A stretch of 64,000 bases of DNA from Desulfobacter sp. (GTDB taxonomy: Bacteria > Desulfobacterota > Desulfobacteria > Desulfobacterales > Desulfobacteraceae), in assembly GCA_028768525.1 (NCBI GenBank), contig CP054837.1:434001-498000 (forward strand), in the 5' to 3' direction. Below are positions 56,697 through 64,000 of this stretch, in pieces. The notes below the pieces were generated by a model. That model saw only the letters and a program-made list of their open reading frames with translations, made no database searches and was not told the origin of the DNA. The position numbers were made by a program, and so were the translations under genes. The number at the start of each line of letters is the position of its first letter. Position 1 is the first letter of the stretch.

Positions 56697-58979
56697 ATGA
56701 CAGACACACTGCCCTCCGCCGTAGAAGAATACGAAAAACTACCCTTTCAGGAGTTCACCCAGAATGCCTACCTGAACTATTCCATGTATGTGATTCTGGA
56801 CCGGGCCCTGCCCCATATCGGAGACGGACTCAAGCCGGTACAGCGCCGCATTGTATACTCCATGAGCCAGCTGGGACTCTCTTCAACAGCCAAATTCAAA
56901 AAATCCGCCAGAACAGTGGGCGACGTCTTGGGCAAGTTCCATCCCCACGGAGATTCCGCCTGTTACGAGGCCATGGTCCTCATGGCCCAGCCTTTTTCAT
57001 TGAGATACCCCCTGGTGGACGGCCAGGGCAACTGGGGGGATCCCAACGACCCCAAATCCTTTGCCGCCATGCGGTATACCGAATCCAGACTCTCGGCCTA
57101 TGCCGAAATTTTCTTAAAGGAACTGGACCAGGGGACGGTGGACTGGGTGCCCAATTTCGACGGCACCTTGGATGAGCCCACCATCCTGCCGGCACGGCTG
57201 CCTAACCTGCTGCTCAACGGCACCACCGGCATTGCCGTTGGCATGGCCACCTCCATCCTGCCCCACAACCTTCGTGAAGTGGCCAAGGCCCTGATCCACC
57301 TCATTGAGAATGAAGACGCCGATGTCCGCGCCCTGTGCCGGTTTGTCAAGGGACCGGATTTTCCAACGGATGCGGAAATCATCACCCCTGCCGACGAAAT
57401 CCGGCAGATGTACGAAAAGGGCACCGGCCGCATCAAAATGAGGGCCAGGTATGTGATTGAAGACAATGAACTGGTCTTCAACGCCCTGCCCCACCACGGG
57501 TCAACGGAAAAAATCTACGAACAGATCGCTGCCCAGATGTCCGCCAAGAAACTGCCCATGGTGGCAGATATCAGAGATGAATCCGACCATGAAGACCCCA
57601 CCCGCCTGGTGGTGATCCCCAGATCCAACCGGGTGGATCTCAATGCCCTGGCCGCTCATCTCTTTGCCACCACCGACCTTGAAAAGTCATATTCCGTCAA
57701 CATGAATATGATCGGCCTGGACGGGCGGCCCGGCGTCAAAAACCTTCTGGAAATCCTTTCGGAATGGCTGGAATTCCGGAAGGATACCATTGAGAAAAAG
57801 CTGAGGTTCCGGCTGGACAAAGTGCTCAGCCGGCTGCACATCCTTGAAGGGTTTAAAATCGCCTATCTGAATATTGATGAGGTGATCCGCATTATCCGGG
57901 AATCAGACCATCCCAAACAGGATCTGATGGATGCCTTCGGTCTCACCGATGTCCAGGCCAAAGCCATCCTGGACATCCGGCTGCGCCAGTTGGCAAAACT
58001 GGAAGAAATCAAGATTCTGGCCGAGATGGATGAGCTGAACACAGAACGCAAGTCCCTTGAAAAGACCCTGAACTCTCCCAAGGCCTTTAAAACCTTCCTC
58101 ATCAACGAAATCAAGGAGGATGCAAAAAAATACGGGGATCCCAGGCGGTCACCCATAAAGGAAAGGGAGGATGCTGAGGCATTTTCCGTCACCGATGTTC
58201 TGGACATTGAGCCGGTGACCATCATCCTTTCGGCCAACGGATGGATCCGGTCGGCCAAAGGGCACGAAATCAATCCTGAAAACGTAAAATTCAGATCCGG
58301 CGACCAGTTTTTATGTCACCTTCGGACCCGCAGCGACAAACCCATTGTCCTGCTGGACAACACCGGCCGTTCCTACACCCTCTACTCCCACACCCTGCCC
58401 TCGGCCAGGGGCAATGGCGAGCCGGTCACCGGCCACCTCACCCTTACGCCGGGCAGCACCATCCATCACATGGTGGCAGGGGAAGACAAGGACCTGTTTT
58501 TAATGGCCTCGGACAGGGGATACGGATTCATCATGGCATTTTCCGATTACCTGACCAATTATAAAAACGGGAAGGCCGTCCTCACCCTCCAAAAGGACCA
58601 GTCCCCCCTGCCCCCCCAACGGGTGCCGGATATGGAAAAGGATAACGTGCTGGCCGTCACCACCATGGGCCGGTTGCTGATATTCAAACTCAATGAACTG
58701 CCCCGTCTAAAAAAGGGAAAAGGTAATAAAATTATCCATCTACCCCTGCCCCTGAAAAACGAAGCCAGACCGGAAAAGCTCAAGTTCCTAAAAATATTGC
58801 CATTAAATTCAAACCTTGTTATACATGCAGGCAAACACTTTCTGAGGCTGAGTCCGGGAAACCAGGCAGACTACACCGGGATGCGCGGCAGACGCGGCAA
58901 GCTGCTTCCCCGGGGATACCGGAACGTTGACACCGTAGAGGTCATTCCTGTCCAACCGGTTAATGACATGGGTTCATGA
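56697..58979 (+). CDS. parC: DNA topoisomerase IV subunit A
   Basis: 760 aa. YSMYVILDRALPHIGDGLKP, LGKFHPHGDSACYEAM (quinolone-resistance region) and MRYTESRLSAY with catalytic Tyr127. The C-terminal beta-pinwheel is shorter than in GyrA and no GyrA box (QRRGGKG) is seen, which supports ParC. The stop overlaps the mltF start (ATGA). Confidence 0.92.
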   Translation: MTDTLPSAVEEYEKLPFQEFTQNAYLNYSMYVILDRALPHIGDGLKPVQRRIVYSMSQLGLSSTAKFKKSARTVGDVLGKFHPHGDSACYEAMVLMAQPFSLRYPLVDGQGNWGDPNDPKSFAAMRYTESRLSAYAEIFLKELDQGTVDWVPNFDGTLDEPTILPARLPNLLLNGTTGIAVGMATSILPHNLREVAKALIHLIENEDADVRALCRFVKGPDFPTDAEIITPADEIRQMYEKGTGRIKMRARYVIEDNELVFNALPHHGSTEKIYEQIAAQMSAKKLPMVADIRDESDHEDPTRLVVIPRSNRVDLNALAAHLFATTDLEKSYSVNMNMIGLDGRPGVKNLLEILSEWLEFRKDTIEKKLRFRLDKVLSRLHILEGFKIAYLNIDEVIRIIRESDHPKQDLMDAFGLTDVQAKAILDIRLRQLAKLEEIKILAEMDELNTERKSLEKTLNSPKAFKTFLINEIKEDAKKYGDPRRSPIKEREDAEAFSVTDVLDIEPVTIILSANGWIRSAKGHEINPENVKFRSGDQFLCHLRTRSDKPIVLLDNTGRSYTLYSHTLPSARGNGEPVTGHLTLTPGSTIHHMVAGEDKDLFLMASDRGYGFIMAFSDYLTNYKNGKAVLTLQKDQSPLPPQRVPDMEKDNVLAVTTMGRLLIFKLNELPRLKKGKGNKIIHLPLPLKNEARPEKLKFLKILPLNSNLVIHAGKHFLRLSPGNQADYTGMRGRRGKLLPRGYRNVDTVEVIPVQPVNDMGS

Positions 58980-60358
58980 GAAATTTTTTAGTAAAACATT
59001 TCATACTTCTAACGTTGATATGCCTGACCCTGGGCGCCGTCTGTGTTTCGATCCTGGTTCATCACAAGGATATCGGACAGCCCGCAGATACCGTAGAACT
59101 GATTAAGAAAACAGGAAAACTGCGGCTGATCACCGCCAATGCAGTGAACACCTGCTATTATTACGAGGGGACCCCCACGGGATTTGAATACGATCTGGCC
59201 AAGGCCTTTGCCGACTATCTCAATGTTGAACTGGATATTGTCATTCCGGGATGGAACAATATGTTTGCCTACCTGGATCAGGGCAAGGGGGACTTCATCG
59301 CCGCAGGGATTGCCATTACCCGCAAACGGCTGGAGCATGCCGATTTTTCAATTCCCTATATGACTATCCAGCAGCGGATCATCCACCATAACCTGGTTTT
59401 CGGGCCCAAGAACATTGATGATATGGAGTTCCGCACCTTCCATGTCCGCCGCGGTACCTCCTACCAGTCCAGGCTGGCCGAAATAAAAGGTTCCGGGGTC
59501 GACCTCAACTATATTCTCCATAACAACACCCCCACCCAGGAGCTGATCGCCATGGTCCAGAACCGGCAGATCAAATTCACGGTGGCAGATTCCAACCTGG
59601 CCCTGCTCAACAAACGCTATTTCCCTGATATTGAGGTCGGCATCCCCATCCAGGAAAAGGAATCCCTGGCCTGGGCAGTGCGAAAGAACGACGCCTCCAT
59701 GCTCAAAGAGATCAATAGGTTCTTTCTCTATGCCAATGAAAAGGGGATTTTAAAAAAAATAACTAAAAAATACTATGACAACATCAAAGATTTTGATGTA
59801 TATGAATTAAAAAAATTCCATGAGCGGATTGAAACCCGGCTGCCGGCCTTTCAGGAAGTCCTTGAACAGGAATCCGAGAAATACGGATTTGACTGGCGCC
59901 TCATGGCGGCCGTGGTATACCAGGAATCCCATTTCAATCCCAAAGCCAAAAGCTTTACCAATGTTAGGGGGCTGATGCAGGTCACCAAGGCCACGGCAAG
60001 GGAAATGGGAATTGCCAACCGTCTCAATCCGGCACAGAGCATCCGGGCCGGTATAAAATACCTGGACCAGATGCACCAACGATTTGATTATATTGAGGAT
60101 AACTACCAGCGGATGCTGTTCGCTTTGGCCAGTTATAATATCGGATACGGTCATGTAAAAGATGCTATTAAACTCGCTGCGGAAAGAGGACTGGATCCCG
60201 AAACCTGGCAGGCCCTGAAAACAACCCTGCCCCTGCTGTCTAAAAAGAGTTACTATAAAAAAGCCAAGCACGGGTATGCCAGGGGGTGGGAACCGGTCCA
60301 TTACGTGGAACGGATTTTGACATATTTTGATATTCTCAAACAAAAAACACTATCCTGA
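58976..60358 (+). CDS. mltF: membrane-bound lytic transglycosylase F
   Basis: 460 aa. Signal anchor (FILLTLICLTLGAVCVSIL), a family 3 binding-protein domain (LRLITANAVNTCYYYEGTPT, residues about 45-275) and a C-terminal SLT domain with the catalytic Glu in YQESHFNPKA and RGLMQVTKATA, NIGYGHVKDA. It cleaves the glycan strands of peptidoglycan in the periplasm. No lipobox Cys is evident after the anchor. Coupled to parC by a 4-bp overlap. Confidence 0.92.
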   Translation: MRNFLVKHFILLTLICLTLGAVCVSILVHHKDIGQPADTVELIKKTGKLRLITANAVNTCYYYEGTPTGFEYDLAKAFADYLNVELDIVIPGWNNMFAYLDQGKGDFIAAGIAITRKRLEHADFSIPYMTIQQRIIHHNLVFGPKNIDDMEFRTFHVRRGTSYQSRLAEIKGSGVDLNYILHNNTPTQELIAMVQNRQIKFTVADSNLALLNKRYFPDIEVGIPIQEKESLAWAVRKNDASMLKEINRFFLYANEKGILKKITKKYYDNIKDFDVYELKKFHERIETRLPAFQEVLEQESEKYGFDWRLMAAVVYQESHFNPKAKSFTNVRGLMQVTKATAREMGIANRLNPAQSIRAGIKYLDQMHQRFDYIEDNYQRMLFALASYNIGYGHVKDAIKLAAERGLDPETWQALKTTLPLLSKKSYYKKAKHGYARGWEPVHYVERILTYFDILKQKTLS

Positions 60359-60397
60359 AACAGCCGTCCCTGAGGGCAGGCATTCGGGAAAACAATA

Positions 60398-60487
60398 ATG
60401 AATCGATTTTCGAAGTTGATGACTTGGGCAAACCGCTTGACCAACAGCGGCAGTCGATTCCGACACTTTAAAAAAATGAGAGCGTGA
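60398..60487 (+). CDS. 29-aa basic leader peptide abutting rng
   Basis: The frame starts MNRFSKLMTWANRL and ends HFKKMRA, with its TGA directly touching the rng ATG. This placement suggests translational coupling. No good ribosome site and no family; it could be chance. Confidence 0.3.
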   Translation: MNRFSKLMTWANRLTNSGSRFRHFKKMRA

Positions 60488-61945
60488 ATGACAAGAAAAA
60501 TACTGATAAACGCCCTGGATCCTGAAGAAAACAGAATCGCTGCGGTGTATGACAACAAACTGGACCAGTTCCACATTGAGACCGCGGCCAAGGAAGTGAC
60601 CAAGGGCAATATCTACAAGGGCATTGTCACCCGGGTCGAACAGAGCCTCCAGGCCGTCTTTGTGGATTACGGCGCACAAAAAAACGGATTTCTGCAGAAA
60701 AACGAAATCCACCCCGATTATTTCCAGGATGTGGAAAAAAAGGACAAATCCCTGTTCAACCTGATTAAAAAAGGGCAGGAACTCATTGTCCAGGTATCCA
60801 AGGACCCCATCAACCAAAAAGGGGCCATGCTCACCACCTATATTTCCCTGCCCGGGCGCTTCGGCGTTCTCATGCCGGGAAACACCACCCGTGGGGTATC
60901 CAGAAAAATCGGCGAAGACGATGAAAGAAAGCGGCTGGTTAAAATCCTGAAAAGCCTGAAGATTGCCGAAGGCTTCGGCATGATCGTCCGCACCGCAGGC
61001 AAAGGGGCCACCAAAACCCTTCTCACCGCAGACCTTCGCTATCTGATGCGGGTGTGGAAAAACATCGACAAACAGGCCATGGAAAATCCGGCCCCCTGCC
61101 TGCTTTACAAGGAGCAAAGCCTGGCGGTCCGCTCCCTGAGGGATTATTTCACCACGGATATCAAAGAAATCCTCATCGACAGTCCAGAGACCTTTAAAGA
61201 GGTCAAAGAATTCATCGGCATGATCGCCCCCAAGCAGAAAAAGATCGTCCGCCTCTTTAAAGGGGAAAAACCGATTTTTACAAAATACCAGCTTGAGGAG
61301 CAGATCTCATCCATCTACCGCAGGGAGGTTCCCCTGAAGTCCGGTGGATTCCTGGTCATTGAACAGACCGAGGCCCTGGTCTCCATCGATGTCAACTCAG
61401 GCAAATCCACCAAAAAGAAAAACATCGAAGAAACCGCCCACCATACCAACCTTGAAGCGGCCGAAGAAGTGGCCCGGCAGCTCAGGCTCCGGGACATGGG
61501 CGGGCTCATCGTGGTGGACTTCATCGACATGAAGGAACGGCGCCACAAGGCCGAGATCACCCGGACCCTGAAAAAGCATTTAAAAGCAGACAAGGCCAAA
61601 ACCAAGGTGGGCGGCATCACGGCCTTCGGCCTCCTGGAGATGTCCAGGCAGCGTATCCGCCACTCCATCACCTACGGCGCCTATGAAACCTGCCGCCACT
61701 GCAACGGCCGGGGCATGACCCCTTCCATGGAAACCCAGGGCCTTGCCTTTCTGCGCCAGCTCACCCTGAGGACCCTTAAGGCGGAGAAAAACCAGAAGTT
61801 CAACTGCAGGGTACCGGCGGATGTGGCCTACTACATTCTAAACACCAAACGGGAAGAATTGCTGGACCTGGAAACCAAGCGGCAGGTCTTTATCAATATT
61901 GAAATCGACGATACCATGGTCTCGGGCCAGAGCAGCATTAGTTAG
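60488..61945 (+). CDS. rng: ribonuclease G/E family
   Basis: 485 aa, RNase G length. S1 domain (GNIYKGIVTRVEQSLQAVFV), DNase I-like catalytic part with ALVSIDVNSGKST and GGLIVVDFIDMKE (Mg2+ Asp residues), and the zinc-link CRHCNGRG. It lacks the RNase E tail. It processes rRNA and mRNA. It may be coupled to the short frame upstream. Confidence 0.93.
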   Translation: MTRKILINALDPEENRIAAVYDNKLDQFHIETAAKEVTKGNIYKGIVTRVEQSLQAVFVDYGAQKNGFLQKNEIHPDYFQDVEKKDKSLFNLIKKGQELIVQVSKDPINQKGAMLTTYISLPGRFGVLMPGNTTRGVSRKIGEDDERKRLVKILKSLKIAEGFGMIVRTAGKGATKTLLTADLRYLMRVWKNIDKQAMENPAPCLLYKEQSLAVRSLRDYFTTDIKEILIDSPETFKEVKEFIGMIAPKQKKIVRLFKGEKPIFTKYQLEEQISSIYRREVPLKSGGFLVIEQTEALVSIDVNSGKSTKKKNIEETAHHTNLEAAEEVARQLRLRDMGGLIVVDFIDMKERRHKAEITRTLKKHLKADKAKTKVGGITAFGLLEMSRQRIRHSITYGAYETCRHCNGRGMTPSMETQGLAFLRQLTLRTLKAEKNQKFNCRVPADVAYYILNTKREELLDLETKRQVFINIEIDDTMVSGQSSIS

Positions 61946-62019
61946 ACTCGCCTGCCTTGACATTCCTGGTATATCGGTGTATTTGGAACAATTTCAACTG
62001 AATGGAAAAAGGAGACACC

Positions 62020-62826
62020 ATGCCCCTTGGGAAGGGAAGGCAAACAAGGAAGAAACTCGGAATAGCCGCGGCTGCGGCTGTCACGGCCCTTGTTTTCTTC
62101 CTGGTCTTCCAGAATCCATCAGGTGAGAAAGCCCCATCCCGGACAGACACCGGTTCCCAAGCACCGGCCGCCCCCCAGGCGGATCAGCCCGGGGATATTG
62201 TCATGGGGGAAATAGAAAAAAAGCCGGAGATAAATTACAGGAAATTAGACACGGACCAACCCCTGAAAGACCTGATGGCGGGCCGGAAACAGACTCTGGG
62301 CATTAAAAAGAGCCTGGACATGATTGTCCAATCCGATGAGACCTTTACCGTGGGAAAAACCACCGTATCCATGAAAAAGATACTGGAAAAGGCCTTTACC
62401 GGCCAGGGCCGCGTGTTTCAGGAAGAGATTTCAGAATCCGGCGCGGTTAGGCCCACAAAAATAACCGAATACGGTATTTATGTGGTACAGCCCGGAGACA
62501 ATATCTGGAATATCCACTTCAGAATTCTCCGGGATTACTATGGCTCAAGGGGAATCGAACTGCAGGAGGCGGCGGATGAGCCCGGGGCCTCGGGCATGAG
62601 TTCCGGCGTGGGTAAAATCCTTAAATTTTCGGAAACAATGGTGATCATCTACAACATGGTCGAAGAAAAGATCACCCGGGATATCAATTTGATCGAGCCG
62701 CTGAGCAAAATCGTTGTCTATAACATGGACGCGGTGTTTGCTTTGCTTGAAGAAATCAGCTTTAACAATGTGGACAGGCTCCAGTTTGACGGACAGAACA
62801 TCTGGATCCCTGCCAAAAAACGCTAA
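62020..62826 (+). CDS. membrane-anchored protein with LysM-like segment
   Basis: 268 aa from the ATG at 62020 (AAGGAG six bases upstream). N-terminal signal anchor (LGIAAAAAVTALVFFLVFQ), then a Pro/Ala-rich linker; YGIYVVQPGDNIWNIHFRIL resembles the start of a LysM repeat (VxxGDxxWxI), and FDGQNIWIPAKK its end, but a long insertion separates them. It could bind peptidoglycan in the periplasm. Function unknown. Confidence 0.7.
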   Translation: MPLGKGRQTRKKLGIAAAAAVTALVFFLVFQNPSGEKAPSRTDTGSQAPAAPQADQPGDIVMGEIEKKPEINYRKLDTDQPLKDLMAGRKQTLGIKKSLDMIVQSDETFTVGKTTVSMKKILEKAFTGQGRVFQEEISESGAVRPTKITEYGIYVVQPGDNIWNIHFRILRDYYGSRGIELQEAADEPGASGMSSGVGKILKFSETMVIIYNMVEEKITRDINLIEPLSKIVVYNMDAVFALLEEISFNNVDRLQFDGQNIWIPAKKR

Positions 62827-62855
62827 TACTTTTATTATTTTTTAGGAGGAATACC

Positions 62856-63200
62856 TTGATCAGTACAGCATTTGCAATGGGCCCCACCGGCGGACAAGCA
62901 GCAGGACAGGCAGGCGGACTTGCCGGCTTCTTGCCCATTATCATTCTTTTTGCCATTTTTTACTTCCTTTTGATCCGGCCCCAGCAGAAAAAAGCCAAAG
63001 AACACAGAGAGATGATCAACAACCTCAAAAAAGGCAACCGCGTCATCACCTCCGGCGGCATCTACGGCACCATCACCTCCCTTGATGATACCACCCTCGG
63101 CATTGAAATTGCCGAAAAGGTTAAAATCAAAATCTCAAGGGGAAATGTCGCCGCACTGGTCACGGAAAATGAACCGGCCCAGAAATCAAAAGAAAAATAA
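62856..63200 (+). CDS. yajC: preprotein translocase subunit YajC
   Basis: 114 aa from TTG with AGGAGG seven bases upstream. One membrane helix (FLPIIILFAIFYFLLIRPQQKK) with the family signature RPQQK, then GNRVITSGGIYGTI. It works with SecDF at the Sec translocon; secD follows 25 bp later. Confidence 0.95.
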   Translation: MISTAFAMGPTGGQAAGQAGGLAGFLPIIILFAIFYFLLIRPQQKKAKEHREMINNLKKGNRVITSGGIYGTITSLDDTTLGIEIAEKVKIKISRGNVAALVTENEPAQKSKEK

Positions 63201-63225
63201 ATAATATCCTTCAGGAGTGTTGAGA

Positions 63226-64000
63226 TTGAAACTATTTACCTTTAAACGCGTATTGAGCCTGGGAATTGTGATTGCTGCCGTTGTCTGCCTCCTTCCCACC
63301 TTTACCGATACCTGGCCCCATAAAAAGATCAACCTGGGGCTGGATCTCCAGGGGGGGATGCATCTGGTTCTCGAAGTTCAAAATGAAAAAGCCGTTGAAG
63401 CTGAGGTTGAGCGCACCATTGCCGAACTGAAGAAAGACCTGAGGTCTAAGGGCATCAAACACCTGGGCATCACCCGGACGCCGGACAACCAGATCTCGGC
63501 CAAAATTTCCGGCACAGACAGCCGGCAGGGTGTTGAGAAACTGCTGTCAGAAGATTATGCCAACCTGACCATTCCCTCCGTGGAAACCATAGAGGACGGC
63601 CTTGCCTTTACCCTGGCCCTGCCCGACGAGGAAACGGCAAACATCAAAAAAATGGCCACTGAACAGGCCCTTGAAACCATCCGGAACCGGATTGACGAAT
63701 TCGGCGTGAGTGAACCGGACATCCGCATCCAGGGGGACAACAGAATCCTGCTCCAGTTGCCGGGTATCCAGGATCCTGACCGGGCAAAGGGACTCATCGG
63801 CAAAACCGCCCAGCTGACCTTTCAGCTGGTGAACGACGAGGCCGACGTCAATGCCGCGCTTAAAGGCAACCCGCCCGTTGGATCCGAAATCCTATACCAG
63901 CACAGAACGGATCCCAACTCCGGCGCGACCACCAATGTTCCCTTTCTCATCAAAAAACAGGTGTTGCTGGACGGCAGCCTGCTCACCAACGCCCGGGTGG
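63226..64000 (+). CDS. secD: protein translocase subunit SecD (3' truncated)
   Basis: The frame runs off the window. TTG start with AGGAG eight bases upstream. N-terminal membrane helix (VLSLGIVIAAVVCLLP), then the signature LGLDLQGGMHLVLEV and, later, RNRIDEFGVSEPDIRIQG and the following LQLPGIQDPDRAKGLIGKTA. SecD uses the proton gradient to drive late steps of protein export. Same operon as yajC. Confidence 0.95.
   Translation, partial: MKLFTFKRVLSLGIVIAAVVCLLPTFTDTWPHKKINLGLDLQGGMHLVLEVQNEKAVEAEVERTIAELKKDLRSKGIKHLGITRTPDNQISAKISGTDSRQGVEKLLSEDYANLTIPSVETIEDGLAFTLALPDEETANIKKMATEQALETIRNRIDEFGVSEPDIRIQGDNRILLQLPGIQDPDRAKGLIGKTAQLTFQLVNDEADVNAALKGNPPVGSEILYQHRTDPNSGATTNVPFLIKKQVLLDGSLLTNARV

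Noticed and set aside
54717..58979. Reading the topoisomerase pair as gyrB-gyrA
   Set aside because: Subunit lengths (658 and 760), gene order with a 3-bp gap and lack of a visible GyrA box favour parE-parC, although a final decision needs a tree with the other type II enzymes of the genome.

Overview
The window looks like chromosomal DNA of a strict anaerobe, most probably a sulfate-reducing Desulfobacterota of the Desulfobacteraceae type. The grounds are a sensory [FeFe]-hydrogenase with its PP2C partner, many sigma-54 activators and Cache-domain kinases, SLC13 anion transporters, an HpdBCA-type glycyl radical decarboxylase, PEP-CTERM proteins and a tmRNA tag ending YNYAVAA. No marker gene fixes the species, so this is an inference.

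Layout. 1-2641: sensory hydrogenase (5' truncated) and SpoIIE phosphatase. 2700-3340: a 99-aa orphan gene with a clear promoter, a structured leader and a terminator. 3370-11120 (minus): an eight-gene operon reading Cache kinase, receiver, SLC13 transporter, 45-aa membrane peptide, Yip1-like membrane protein, receiver-CBS protein and two universal stress proteins. 11492-18094 (plus): a 58-aa membrane peptide, then hpdB-hpdC-MFS-hpdA-DUF4125. 18140-22266 (minus): sigma-54 activator and ADP-forming acyl-CoA synthetase/GNAT. 22598-23275 (plus): AcuB-like CBS-ACT protein. 23406-33585 (minus): a second signalling/transport cluster with a paralogous Cache kinase, three stand-alone receivers, an SLC13 transporter, a receiver-kinase hybrid, a 4HB kinase, a sigma-54 response regulator, a stress protein and a small membrane protein.

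The two clusters and the acyl-CoA synthetase/AcuB pair appear to form one local regulon. A 15-bp near-palindrome, consensus TTTMCAGGGTGTAAA, lies about 90-120 bp upstream of sigma-54-like promoters at 11194, 22305, 22538, 24671 and 33645. I consider this the most interesting signal in the window. The hpd operon has its own weaker sigma-54-like promoter and a different dyad.

34232-46930 is an AT-rich accessory region. It holds an IS21-family element that has split a PEP-CTERM gene, an IS5-family element, an array of IS21-end-like repeats, an HNH nuclease, three orphan periplasmic binding proteins, and remnants of a crotonase, a sensor protein, a 2-hydroxyacyl-CoA dehydratase/benzoyl-CoA reductase-type operon and a tyrosine integrase lying next to the 3' end of ssrA. 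From 46934 to the end the window is core-like: ssrA, smpB, ptsI, ptsH-like, a LOG-family gene, an unusual class I adenylate cyclase fusion, parE-parC-mltF, rng, a LysM-like protein, yajC and the start of secD.
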